From Leptospira brenneri (GTDB lineage Bacteria; Spirochaetota; Leptospiria; Leptospirales; Leptospiraceae): a stretch of DNA of 64,000 nt. This document shows positions 38,636 to 47,740 of this stretch, piece after piece. The position numbers were made by a program, and so were the translations under genes. Within the stretch, counting starts at the first letter, position 1; each line of letters begins with the position of its first letter. The stretch covers positions 1 through 64,000 of the forward strand of contig NZ_NPDQ01000009.1 of NCBI RefSeq assembly GCF_002812125.1, read 5' to 3'. The notes beneath the pieces were generated by a model. The model was not told the origin of the DNA and did no database searches. It was given only the letters and a program-made list of their open reading frames with translations.

Positions 38636-39678
38636 TGATCACCACTCAATTCAGGAATGAAAGATTTTCTAATGCCTTAAAACTAATCCCACAAAATATT
38701 CCTCCGATTTGGTTTATGCGCCAAGCAGGAAGATACCACTCCCATTATCGTAACTTAAAAGAAACTTATAGTTTTATGGAATTGTGCAAACAACCAGAAC
38801 TAGCTGCCGAAGTCGCACTTGGACCTGTGAAAGAATTTGGGTTCGATGTAAGTATTTTATTTTCCGACCTTCTTTTTCCTTTAGAAGCTCTTGGTATGGG
38901 TTTAACGTATGATCCAGGCCCCAAGCTCTCATTCTCGCTTACAGCAGAAAAAGATTTATTAAAGTTAAAACCAGTAGATGAAGCAATTGAAGGGCTTAGA
39001 TTTCAAAAAGACGCAGTGATTCGCACAAGAGAAGTTTTACCAAAAGATGTTTCTCTTATTGGTTTTGTCGGTGGCCCTTTTACCTTAATGACTTATGCGA
39101 GTATCGGCAAACATGATGGCAACTTATCTTTTATCAAAACAAATCAAAGTTTTGTGGATAAATTTTATTCCACTTTAGTTCCCCTTATAAAAGAAAACAT
39201 AAACTTACAACTGGAAGGTGGCGCTGAAGTAGTGATGATCTTCGACACTGCTGCGGGAATGTTAGATCCTTACAACTTCCATCGTTATGTTGTAGAACCC
39301 ATGACAGAATTTACGAAATCTTTTCCAAACCAAATTGGTTATTATGCCAAAACTTCCACTGAAGAACAAGTCAAACAAATTCACAAAATTCAAAACTTAG
39401 CAGGTTTTGGAGTCGACCATCGTTTTTCTATCCAAGAAACATTAAAAACGTTTGGAGGAAAAGGATTCATCCAAGGCAATTTCGACCAAGAACTTTTGTT
39501 CGCGGACCAAGCGACACTCAAACGGAAAATTAGAGAATATCTTTTACCAATAAAAGATTTAAATCCAGAAGAAAGAATAGGATGGGTTGCTGGTCTCGGT
39601 CACGGAGTTTTGCAGTTTACTCCAGAAGAATCCGTCCACTTACTCATTGATGAAACAAGAAAGGTATTTAGCGAATGA
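38635..39678 (+). CDS. hemE: Uroporphyrinogen decarboxylase
   Basis: Decarboxylates uroporphyrinogen III to coproporphyrinogen III. The 347 residues show the family signature IWFMRQAGRYHSHYR near the N-terminus, ILFSDLLFPLEALG, GFVGGPFTLMTY and the C-terminal FIQGNFDQELLF and GLGHGVLQFTP. It competes with CobA for uroporphyrinogen III, the branch between haem and siroheme. It overlaps both neighbours by 1-4 bp. Confidence 0.97.
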   Translation: MITTQFRNERFSNALKLIPQNIPPIWFMRQAGRYHSHYRNLKETYSFMELCKQPELAAEVALGPVKEFGFDVSILFSDLLFPLEALGMGLTYDPGPKLSFSLTAEKDLLKLKPVDEAIEGLRFQKDAVIRTREVLPKDVSLIGFVGGPFTLMTYASIGKHDGNLSFIKTNQSFVDKFYSTLVPLIKENINLQLEGGAEVVMIFDTAAGMLDPYNFHRYVVEPMTEFTKSFPNQIGYYAKTSTEEQVKQIHKIQNLAGFGVDHRFSIQETLKTFGGKGFIQGNFDQELLFADQATLKRKIREYLLPIKDLNPEERIGWVAGLGHGVLQFTPEESVHLLIDETRKVFSE

Positions 39679-41015
39679 AACACCTACTCGAAAAATACGA
39701 TATTCCCGCACCAAGGTATACCAGTTATCCGACAGTTCCCTATTGGACAGACTCACCAACACTAGAAGAGTGCATCCAATCTCTAGAAACTCATCTTTCG
39801 CCGAAAGATTCTAAACTAGCGATATACCTTCATATTCCATTCTGCGAAACACTCTGTACGTTTTGTGGTTGTAACACTTCCATTACAAAAAACCATACAG
39901 TCGAAGAACCTTATGTAGCCGCACTTAAAAACGAATTACAACTTTATACAGAAAAGATCTCTGCTCTTAATGGAAAAAATTTAAGTGAACTCCACTTAGG
40001 TGGCGGAAGTCCTACTTACCTTTCTGATTATCACTTACAATCTACAATTGAATTTATTTTAAATAAATTAAATCCATCGGATGATCCTCAGTATTCAATT
40101 GAAGTAGATCCAAGACGAACTCGAGTTTCTCAACTAAAACTTTTGCAAAAACTTGGGTTTCGAAGGATTAGTTTAGGAGTTCAAGACTTTGATCCAGAAG
40201 TCCAAAGGCTCGTCAACCGCATCCAACCATTTGAACTTACAGAAAACATTACCCTAGAAGCAAGAGCACTAGGATTTGATTCTATAAACTTTGACCTGAT
40301 CTACGGTTTACCCAAACAAACTTTGGATTCAATGAAATATTCTATTGAACGGACTTTGGAATTAAAACCGGATCGAATTGCTTTTTATTCATACGCACAT
40401 GTACCATGGATCAAAGCATCACATAGACTATTTACAGAGAAAGACCTACCCGAACCTACCATAAAACGAGAATTGTACGAAATCGGAAGGAGTTTATTAG
40501 AAAAAGAAGGATACAGAGAAATTGGAATGGATCACTTTGCGCTCCCTCATGACAAACTTTGGAAAGCTTTTAACCAGAAAAAACTCCATAGAAATTTTAT
40601 GGGGTATAGTGAATCCAAAACAGATGTGATGTTAGGACTTGGATCCTCTTCCATCTCTGAGACACCAGATATATTCTTCCAAAACCAAAAACTAGAAATG
40701 AAATATCGTAAATCTATTTTAGATGGGGTCATCCCCATCCTACGTGGTCATAAACTTTCCGAGTCTGACCAAATTCGAAAACAATTAATTTTAGATTTAA
40801 TGACCTCTTGGCAAGTGAATGTTCCTACCGATATGAAATCCCATGTTTATCATTTTTTACAAGAAATGGAATCGGATCAGTTGGTTCATTGGCAAGGGGA
40901 TGATCTTATCGTCACGGAATCAGGAAAACCATTCCTTAGAATTATCGCGATGGCTTTCGATGAAAAATTGCAACTGAACCAACCAACAAAACCAGTATTT
41001 TCAAAAGCAATATGA
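39675..41015 (+). CDS. hemN: Oxygen-independent coproporphyrinogen III dehydrogenase
   Basis: Radical-SAM enzyme turning coproporphyrinogen III to protoporphyrinogen IX. The 446 residues have the cluster motif HIPFCETLCTFCGCN, with CxxxCxxC plus the extra cysteine typical of true HemN rather than HemW. LHLGGGSPTYLS, SIEVDPRRT and RISLGVQDFDPEVQ follow, and the C-terminal HemN domain is present. The N-terminal YTSYPTVPYW also fits. It lets haem be made without oxygen. It overlaps hemE and hemG by 4 bp each. Confidence 0.96.
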   Translation: MKHLLEKYDIPAPRYTSYPTVPYWTDSPTLEECIQSLETHLSPKDSKLAIYLHIPFCETLCTFCGCNTSITKNHTVEEPYVAALKNELQLYTEKISALNGKNLSELHLGGGSPTYLSDYHLQSTIEFILNKLNPSDDPQYSIEVDPRRTRVSQLKLLQKLGFRRISLGVQDFDPEVQRLVNRIQPFELTENITLEARALGFDSINFDLIYGLPKQTLDSMKYSIERTLELKPDRIAFYSYAHVPWIKASHRLFTEKDLPEPTIKRELYEIGRSLLEKEGYREIGMDHFALPHDKLWKAFNQKKLHRNFMGYSESKTDVMLGLGSSSISETPDIFFQNQKLEMKYRKSILDGVIPILRGHKLSESDQIRKQLILDLMTSWQVNVPTDMKSHVYHFLQEMESDQLVHWQGDDLIVTESGKPFLRIIAMAFDEKLQLNQPTKPVFSKAI

Positions 41016-42223
41016 GGGAACCAGTCCATATCATTGGCGGGGGAATCACTGGACTCTTCCTTGCCTATCACCACACAAAACGTGGCGACTCTGTGATTTT
41101 ATATGAACAGAAAGATAAATTGGGCGGGGTGATTGGAACAAAAACTGTAGAGGAAGGTCTTGTTGAATTAGCTGCCAACGGAGTTTTACTGACAGATGAA
41201 ATAAAATCTATGTTAGATGAGATTGGACTCATACCTCTTTTCCCAAACAAAGCTGCAAGAAGACGTTACTTTTGGGTGGATCAAAAACTTTCCAGACTTC
41301 CTATTTCTATCTTAACAGGAGTTAAACTTCTATTAACTGTTGGATTTAAAAAAATACGGTTCAATGAAAAAGAAAACTTGGAAATCTGGGCAAACAAAAC
41401 GTTTGGAATTTCGGTCACAAAAAATATCATTGAACCAGCAATCGGTGGAGTTTACGGAACAAGACTCAATGCTTTGCAAGCAGAATCCATCTTTTCCAAA
41501 TGGGAAGGTTTGGGGAATACTACGATCCTCCAAGAAATAAAGAAAAACAAAAAGAAGTCTTATGGAACTGTTTCCTTTTCAGGAGGAATGGGTGATTTAG
41601 TAAATCACTTAGTTCGGTATCTAGAACCAAAAATACAAATCAAAACAAACTTCCAGTTTGAAAGTTTGGATGAAATACTGAAACTGAAAGGAAAAATCAG
41701 ATTTTCTATTTCGTTAAAAAATCTAATTCATTTACTTAAAGACAAAATAGAAAAGGAAAAACTCCCTAACTTACTTTCCATTACAACCATCACCCGCTTC
41801 AGCCACTCTCACCTAACAAAGAAATCATGTTTCGGAATCCTTTTTGCTAAAAATGAAGGGATTCGAGCTCTAGGAGTTTTATCCAATTCAGATATCTTCT
41901 CTAATCGAGCTACGGAAGGCCTACATTCTGAGACTTGGATTTATCCAAATGTAGCGAGAGAAAACGAAACTATTTCCTGGGAATCAATTTTAGAAACTGA
42001 TAGAAAACAAATTACAGGAAAATTAGAATCACCCAAAGCAGTGTATGTAACATCATGGACAGGAGTTTTTCCCGCTTATGATAGGACTTTATTTGAATTT
42101 AACGAGTCTTTAGATCTTTTGGAATCTAATTTTTTATCACAGGGAATCGACATTCGTTTTTTTGGGAACTACCGCAAAGGGATTGGACTACGGTCTTTAT
42201 TTGAATCGACAAGTAGAGAGTGA
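41012..42223 (+). CDS. hemG: Protoporphyrinogen oxidase (HemY/HemG type)
   Basis: FAD enzyme oxidising protoporphyrinogen IX to protoporphyrin IX. The 403 residues start with the dinucleotide motif HIIGGGITGLFLAYHH and the second block LGGVIGTKTVEEGLVELAANGV. IIEPAIGGVYGTR is the typical mid-region. It is somewhat shorter than most HemY (about 450-470) and its C-terminal FAD block (GNYRKGIGLRSLFES) is abbreviated. It is the last plus-strand gene of the haem run and its 3' end overlaps convergent hemH by 27 bp. Confidence 0.9.
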   Translation: MREPVHIIGGGITGLFLAYHHTKRGDSVILYEQKDKLGGVIGTKTVEEGLVELAANGVLLTDEIKSMLDEIGLIPLFPNKAARRRYFWVDQKLSRLPISILTGVKLLLTVGFKKIRFNEKENLEIWANKTFGISVTKNIIEPAIGGVYGTRLNALQAESIFSKWEGLGNTTILQEIKKNKKKSYGTVSFSGGMGDLVNHLVRYLEPKIQIKTNFQFESLDEILKLKGKIRFSISLKNLIHLLKDKIEKEKLPNLLSITTITRFSHSHLTKKSCFGILFAKNEGIRALGVLSNSDIFSNRATEGLHSETWIYPNVARENETISWESILETDRKQITGKLESPKAVYVTSWTGVFPAYDRTLFEFNESLDLLESNFLSQGIDIRFFGNYRKGIGLRSLFESTSRE

Positions 42224-43282
42224 TTCCCCTCCCATTTCCTTACATTGACAATGACGGATGAGAGTATCTCCTTGGGTGACCTTTTTTACTAAAAATTCCA
42301 TAAATGGAGGATAAATCCCCAAAGCAGGAATTCTAGTAAAAGATTTGGCACCTGATTCCAACGCTAAAGTTTTAAACTGCTCGCCAATTTCTTCTAAGGT
42401 TTCCAAATGATCACTCACAAAACTAATTGGATACACAAGGATCGATTTTCCCTCTTTCGAAAGTGATTCAATCATAGACAAGGAACTTGGTTCTGTCCAT
42501 TTTGCTGGCCCCACCTTACTTTGATAAGAGATGTGAGCGTTCCCTTGATAACCAAGTTTTCGTAACTCGTTTGTGATACCCAATACGGAGGATTCAATTT
42601 CCTGCATATAGCGATCACCCTTTCGAATGAGTCGCATAGGAACCCCATGAGCCGAAAAAACCAAATCAGACTCTTTCCAATGGATTGCCGGTTTTTCTTT
42701 GGGAAAATGCAAAAAATCTTCTTTTCTTAATAAACCAGTAAAAAACTCAGAAATAAACCTAGCAGTGATTTGGTGAAACTCTGAATCAGAAGCAAAGCTG
42801 GGTATAAAACCACCACTTCCGACAGGACATTCTTTAAATTTTTTTTCCAAATGATTTAACGTAGAGAGCACCGTAGAACGAGAGTACTGCGGGTATAGGG
42901 GTAAATAAATAGTATCAGGGCCAGGTTTCCCAAACTCAGGCTCTCTAATATGCGGGAAACCACAAGTCATAGCCACTTTTACCGTCCACTGAATAGAGCT
43001 TTTTGTATTCAGAAGTTTTTCTAATGATTTTGCTTGTTTTTCTGTTTCTGCAACCAAAGGTGAACCGCCACCAAATCCCATTGATTCATATATCTTTGTA
43101 ACTTTAGGAGTTCTTTTTTTAGCAATGAAACGAGCGAGAGGCAAACGAACGAATTCCGGTAGAGGTAAATCAAAAACAAAAGGATCTGTAAATAGATCCG
43201 TTAAAAAAACTTCAATTTCATCCTTGGTTCTTGGACCACCTAAATTCACAAGGATCAGAGTTTTCTTTTGTTTATGGTTCAT
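42197..43282 (-). CDS. hemH: Ferrochelatase
   Basis: Inserts Fe2+ into protoporphyrin IX, the last haem step. From the ATG at 43282 the protein has 361 residues, starting NHKQKKTLILVNLGGPRT as the family does. YESMGFGGGSPL, LPLYPQYSRST, FSAHGVPMRLIRKGD (with the conserved His) and YPISFVSDHLETLEEI are visible. A GTG at 43297 would add five residues. It follows topA on the minus strand with a short overlap and converges with hemG, so haem genes are split across two transcripts. Confidence 0.95.
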   Translation of the reverse strand: MNHKQKKTLILVNLGGPRTKDEIEVFLTDLFTDPFVFDLPLPEFVRLPLARFIAKKRTPKVTKIYESMGFGGGSPLVAETEKQAKSLEKLLNTKSSIQWTVKVAMTCGFPHIREPEFGKPGPDTIYLPLYPQYSRSTVLSTLNHLEKKFKECPVGSGGFIPSFASDSEFHQITARFISEFFTGLLRKEDFLHFPKEKPAIHWKESDLVFSAHGVPMRLIRKGDRYMQEIESSVLGITNELRKLGYQGNAHISYQSKVGPAKWTEPSSLSMIESLSKEGKSILVYPISFVSDHLETLEEIGEQFKTLALESGAKSFTRIPALGIYPPFMEFLVKKVTQGDTLIRHCQCKEMGGESLSTCRFK

Positions 43283-45209
43283 AGGTGATGTAGTCACAAT
43301 GTGGGTAACGGGAACAAAAATAAATGGTTTTTCCGTTTTTACCTAATTTCGTTTTTACTACACCTTCCTTACAAACTGGACAAGTTTTTGCGTTTGTTTG
43401 CTCTAAGGGAATGGAAATTCTAGTTGTAGAGGCTTTTATTTTCGCGGAACGATTTGGGTTGGGTTTTTCGAACGAACCAGGGAGAGTTTCTTCTTTGTAT
43501 TTTGAATGTTTTCTTCCAGCAATCGTATATTTTTTTCTTGGTGTTCGTAACAAACCAAGTAAACTATCATAAAAATTTTGGATCAGACTGATACGCGATG
43601 ATTTATCTGCGGTGATTTGGTCTAACTTGTTTTCTAAGTCTTTGGTGAAAGATTCACCAATCATCTCTTGAAAATTAAGAAAAAGATATTCATCCACTAT
43701 CATTCCAAGAGCTGTTGGGCCAATGGACTTATGGTATTCCACAATGTATTTCCTAGTTTTTAAGGTTTCAATGATACTTGCATAAGTAGATGGCCGCCCC
43801 ACTCCTGTATCTTCCATCTTCTGTACAAGTTTACCTCCTGTGTAACGTACGGGAGGTTCTGTTTGTTTTTCTTCAATGGAATGAGAATTGTATAAAAAAC
43901 TATCTCCCACCTTCCAATCAAACCTCTTAAAGTTTTTTTTCTTCTCCCCTTTTCCAAAAACTTTAAACCCTGGATCAGTAATGAATTCATTCTTATAAAA
44001 AAAGGTATGTTTGTCTTTTTGGAATTCATAAATAGTTTCTTCACCCAATTCCGGTTTCATTAGAGAAACTAAAAAACGTTCCCAAATTAAAGTATAAAGT
44101 TTCTTTTCATCCGGAGAGAGATAAGATGATATCGAGTCAGGAGTATAATTGGGATTGATAGGAATGACTGCTTCATGAGCATCTTGAGAATACTTTTTTT
44201 GTTTTTTGGGAGTATGACTTTCAGACACTAAACCCGGGAAATGTTTTTTTAAATATATTTCACCTAATTCACGTTTGGAATCCGAAACACGTGTACTATC
44301 TGTACGCATATAAGTAATCAGTCCAACCCTTTCTCCTGAACCAATTTGTTTTCCTTCAAATAACATTTGCGCCAGTCTCATTGTTTTTTTCGAATCAAAT
44401 CCTAAAATCCGAGAACTGGTTTCTTGTAAACTGGCTGTAGAAAAAGCGGGAGGTGGGTTTCTTTTGATATTTTTCTTTTTGATCTGGGATAATAAAATTT
44501 CTTTTAAGCGGGCTGGTTCTGGAAAAATTCCTAATTCAGAAACTAAATTTTGAATGGATTTTGAATCCATTTTTTCCTTCGTTTGGTATTCAAGGCTCAC
44601 CTCGTCCCCCAAAACAGATCCGTTTAGTTTCAATTGGTAATAAATTTCTTTGGAAAAATTTTGGATTTCTTTTTCCCTTTCGCATATCCAATGTAAAACG
44701 GTAGATTGTACACGACCCGCTGATAACGAGGAAATTTTCAATTGTTTCCAAAGATCTGGCGAAACTTCAAAACCAAAAATTCGGTCCACGACCCTTCTCG
44801 CAATTTGTGATTCTATTTCTGCCAAATCGAGCCCAGACTTTAGCCCAATCTGACGATTTACCTCTTCTTTTGAGATTTCCTTTAATCGAAGTCGGAAAAT
44901 TGGTTTTTTTAATTTAATGAGCTCATCAAAACAATGTTTGGCGATTATTTCACCTTCTCGATCGGGGTCACTGGCAATATAGATGATGGAGGCTAATTTA
45001 GCTTTTGTTTTAATGGCGGAAAAAGCAGATTTTTTGCCTTTTAACCATTCATATTCGGGTTCAAAAGAATTATGGAAATCAATCCCATAGGATTTGGCAG
45101 GTAGGTCTTTGATATGACCCTTGGTAGCAACAACAACCCAATCTTTATCTAAATAAGATGCGATTGTTGTTGCTTTTGTCGGTGATTCGACTATTAAAAG
45201 TTTGGTGAT
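43272..45209 (-). CDS. topA: DNA topoisomerase I, apparently starting at ATC
   Basis: Type IA topoisomerase relaxing negative supercoils, about 645 residues. The TOPRIM block KLLIVESPTKA and the metal site ASDPDREGE lie upstream of the first canonical start codon in frame (TTG at 44825), so the gene must begin earlier. The frame is closed by TAG at 45221-45219. No ATG, GTG or TTG occurs between that stop and 44825. ATC at 45209 has AGTAGG 8 nt upstream and would give MTKLLIVESP, matching family N-termini. The active-site region is YMRTDSTRVS, and a single C-terminal four-cysteine zinc ribbon (CPVC...CSRYPHC) is present. Confidence 0.9.
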   Translation of the reverse strand: MTKLLIVESPTKATTIASYLDKDWVVVATKGHIKDLPAKSYGIDFHNSFEPEYEWLKGKKSAFSAIKTKAKLASIIYIASDPDREGEIIAKHCFDELIKLKKPIFRLRLKEISKEEVNRQIGLKSGLDLAEIESQIARRVVDRIFGFEVSPDLWKQLKISSLSAGRVQSTVLHWICEREKEIQNFSKEIYYQLKLNGSVLGDEVSLEYQTKEKMDSKSIQNLVSELGIFPEPARLKEILLSQIKKKNIKRNPPPAFSTASLQETSSRILGFDSKKTMRLAQMLFEGKQIGSGERVGLITYMRTDSTRVSDSKRELGEIYLKKHFPGLVSESHTPKKQKKYSQDAHEAVIPINPNYTPDSISSYLSPDEKKLYTLIWERFLVSLMKPELGEETIYEFQKDKHTFFYKNEFITDPGFKVFGKGEKKKNFKRFDWKVGDSFLYNSHSIEEKQTEPPVRYTGGKLVQKMEDTGVGRPSTYASIIETLKTRKYIVEYHKSIGPTALGMIVDEYLFLNFQEMIGESFTKDLENKLDQITADKSSRISLIQNFYDSLLGLLRTPRKKYTIAGRKHSKYKEETLPGSFEKPNPNRSAKIKASTTRISIPLEQTNAKTCPVCKEGVVKTKLGKNGKTIYFCSRYPHCDYITYEP

Positions 45210-45221
45210 AGTTAAAACCTA

Positions 45222-46136
45222 CTAAACAAACAATCCTTCAACAGATAAGTATCTTTCTCCTGTATCATAACAGAAAGTAAGAACCTTAGAACCTGCAGGA
45301 ATTTCTTTTAGTTTTTTAGATACAGCAGCAAGACTCGCACCAGAAGAAGTTCCAATAAAAATTCCTTCTTTTTTTGCCGCAAGAACTGCCATTGTAAAGG
45401 CTTCATCTTTACCAACAGTAATGATTCCATCCAGTAATTCTGTTTTACAGTTTTTAGGAATAAAACCTGCACCAATCCCTTGGAGAGGATGAGGTCCAGG
45501 TTTACCACCACTTAAAACCGGAGAACCTTCTGGTTCTACAGCAAATACTTTTAGTTTAGGAAATCTTTTCTTTAGATTTTCCGCACATCCAGTGATATGA
45601 CCACCAGTACCTACACCTGTAATGATATAGTCTAAACCATCTGGAAAATCTTTTGCGATTTCTTCTGCTGTTTTTTCTCTATGGACTTGAATGTTAGCTT
45701 CGTTTTCGAACTGTTGTGGCATCCATGCATTAGGATTGGCAGCAACAATTTCTTGTGCTTTTGCAATAGCACCTGGCATACCTTTTTCTCTCGGTGTAAG
45801 TTCAAACTTAGCACCATAAGCTGCCATAATCCTACGTCTTTCTACAGACATATGTTCAGGCATCACTAGAGTGATCGAGTATCCTTTAACAGCTGCTACC
45901 ATAGCTAGACCGATACCTGTGTTTCCAGAAGTTGGTTCTACAATAAAAGAATCCTTTTTTAATTTACCTGATTTTTCTGCTTCTTCAATCATCGCAAGAG
46001 CAATCCGATCTTTGATGGATCCACCTGGATTTTGTCTTTCGAGTTTCATATAAACTTCATGGTCGGTTCCAAAAAGTCGCGACAGTCTTACGTGAGGTGT
46101 ATTTCCGATGGCTTCTAGAATGCTATTTATTTTCAT
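45222..46136 (-). CDS. cysK: Cysteine synthase (O-acetylserine sulfhydrylase)
   Basis: PLP enzyme making cysteine from O-acetylserine and sulfide, the end point of the sulfate pathway at 16-30 kb. The 304 residues show the PLP-lysine block [38 protein letters not shown] and the C-terminal [12 protein letters not shown] upstream of the ATG and a good promoter support the start. It ends with tandem TAG stops in the same frame as topA, which begins about 12 nt later. Confidence 0.97.
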   Translation of the reverse strand: MKINSILEAIGNTPHVRLSRLFGTDHEVYMKLERQNPGGSIKDRIALAMIEEAEKSGKLKKDSFIVEPTSGNTGIGLAMVAAVKGYSITLVMPEHMSVERRRIMAAYGAKFELTPREKGMPGAIAKAQEIVAANPNAWMPQQFENEANIQVHREKTAEEIAKDFPDGLDYIITGVGTGGHITGCAENLKKRFPKLKVFAVEPEGSPVLSGGKPGPHPLQGIGAGFIPKNCKTELLDGIITVGKDEAFTMAVLAAKKEGIFIGTSSGASLAAVSKKLKEIPAGSKVLTFCYDTGERYLSVEGLFV

Positions 46137-46155
46137 AATTTCTCCGCTCTGTCAC

Positions 46156-46183
46156 ATTTTATGAGAAAAAGCGGATTTGTCCA
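46156..46183 (-). promoter_or_regulatory. Candidate cysK promoter
   Basis: On the minus strand TGGACA (46183-46178) and TAAAAT (46161-46156) each match consensus 5/6 with a 16-nt spacer, 20 nt upstream of the cysK ATG. The gap to the upstream HEAT-repeat gene makes a separate cysK start likely. Confidence 0.5.
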
Positions 46184-46201
46184 CAATGAAAAATAGAAAA
46201 C

Positions 46202-47089
46202 TTAAGGAGTGTGAAGAGAAACCAAAAATTGATAATCAGATTTCATCTGTTTTAAAACCTTGGGATCATTCTCAGACTGAATCACCTTTTCTAAGTAAGG
46301 TGCCGAGATTCGAAAATCCAATCGTCGGAGTGCATCTGATGCTTTGGCCCGAACCTCTGGATCTTTATCTAAGAGTGATTCTAAAACTGCTTTATAATTT
46401 TGATTGGGCAATCGTTCCAACCCAACGAGTGCCGAAAGAATTGAAATTTTTGTATAAGGAACTGTCTCCTTACCTAAGGCTTCTTGTAAGCTTGTGAGTG
46501 ATTCTCGTTTCCCCGAAAAATAGAGAGCGTCGGCAGCCGCACTTCGTAGATAAAAATTGGGACTTGTCAGTGCTGATTTGATCGTGGTTTCCGATTCAGG
46601 AGTCAAAGGTAAGGAGCCAAGAGCTCTTAAGATTTCCCCACATGCTAAGGTAATCGGGATCTCACCATCCTCGTAAAAATAAGGACTAGAGACCGAAGTA
46701 CGATCGGCCACTCCATCCTTCCAAGTTCGTTTTTTAGGAGGATTGTGTTCCGGAATGTTCGCTGACTCCTTTTTATAAACCTGAATCAAATGGGGAACGG
46801 CAATTTTTTCCCCTTTTTTCCCGAGAGCCTGGGCCGCGTAAAATTTCACTGCCGGTGCGTTCCCCGGACTTGCAGGAAAATCAGAAGAACCTTCCATTGC
46901 TGAGATAATGTCACGGATTCCTTGATTGGATTTAACAAACGCAAGCTGATCTATAGCATCACGAATTTCAAATACATTGGAGGAAGAAAGTCTGGTGCGT
47001 TGGATCTCAAAGAACCTGTCTCCCGTTTCGGCGATGACTACCACCGGTACAATGAGAACAGAGAAATAAATAATAGACTTTCGAATCAT
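46202..47089 (-). CDS. Exported HEAT-repeat protein
   Basis: A 295-residue protein. The leader MIRKSIIYFSVLIVPVVVIA is a probable signal peptide. The mature part is a run of HEAT-like helical pairs, for example VKFYAAQALGKKGEKIAVPHLIQVYKK, NFYLRSAAADALYFSGKRESL and DPEVRAKASDALRRLDFRISAPYLEKV. Such solenoids are protein-binding scaffolds, here in the periplasm. No specific function can be assigned. It lies 65 nt upstream of cysK on the same strand. Confidence 0.8.
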   Translation of the reverse strand: MIRKSIIYFSVLIVPVVVIAETGDRFFEIQRTRLSSSNVFEIRDAIDQLAFVKSNQGIRDIISAMEGSSDFPASPGNAPAVKFYAAQALGKKGEKIAVPHLIQVYKKESANIPEHNPPKKRTWKDGVADRTSVSSPYFYEDGEIPITLACGEILRALGSLPLTPESETTIKSALTSPNFYLRSAAADALYFSGKRESLTSLQEALGKETVPYTKISILSALVGLERLPNQNYKAVLESLLDKDPEVRAKASDALRRLDFRISAPYLEKVIQSENDPKVLKQMKSDYQFLVSLHTP

Positions 47090-47133
47090 TCTAAAACCTC
47101 CCTAGTAGGGACGCATATTCTAACCGATTTCTG

Positions 47134-47682
47134 CTAATTTTCTTTTAATTTTTCTGCGACTTCTTTTAATTTTTCGGAAAGATCCCCGAGGGTAGCTTTG
47201 TCTTCTACCAAAATGGATTGGCTGAATTTTTCCAAATCTCTTTGGATTTGTTCCTTCTTTTCGCTGGCTCGGGAGGCCATTTTGCGTAAAAGATCCTCTC
47301 TGTAGTGACTGAAATCAGCTTCTTTGAGTTCTCCGAGTTCCACCATAGAGGTAACAATTTTTTCCAAACGTTCCGAGGTTAGATAATTGGCACCGATCCC
47401 ACCAAGAATCAGTCGTTCGAAAAGTCCAGATACATCTCGTCCCGTTTCACGAATGAGAGAGGTTAACATAAAGTTAGAAAAATCTTCGTTTCTTTGTCCG
47501 AGGCTGACTTTGAGAAAGGTTTGGCCCAAAATTTTAGGAGTGATGTCTTCTCCTGTCATATTGTCTTGGACCTTAATTTCTTCTCCTCCGATGATCATCT
47601 TGGCCACATCTTCTAAGGTGATTGTGGAGCTAGTTTCTGGATCATAAAGTCTACGGTTTGCGTATCGTTTAAGGAGCTTCAT
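47134..47682 (-). CDS. PhaR-like polyhydroxyalkanoate synthesis regulator
   Basis: A 182-residue protein. The first 60 residues ([28 protein letters not shown]...[11 protein letters not shown]) are the PHB/PHA accumulation regulator DNA-binding domain. The rest is helical and highly charged ([17 protein letters not shown]...[15 protein letters not shown]), a probable coiled coil. In PHA producers such proteins repress phasin genes; no PHA gene is visible here, so the target is open. Its ATG is divergent from the uncharacterised gene at 47741. Confidence 0.85.
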   Translation of the reverse strand: MKLLKRYANRRLYDPETSSTITLEDVAKMIIGGEEIKVQDNMTGEDITPKILGQTFLKVSLGQRNEDFSNFMLTSLIRETGRDVSGLFERLILGGIGANYLTSERLEKIVTSMVELGELKEADFSHYREDLLRKMASRASEKKEQIQRDLEKFSQSILVEDKATLGDLSEKLKEVAEKLKEN

Positions 47683-47740
47683 CGGAGATGCTTTTTAAAA
47701 TGACTTTCAAGCCCAGGGGGTCAACTAAAATACAATCGTA

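Noticed and set aside
43272..45218. topA as a truncated pseudogene lacking TOPRIM
   Set aside because: The TOPRIM domain is fully encoded in frame upstream with intact catalytic residues; only the start codon is unusual.
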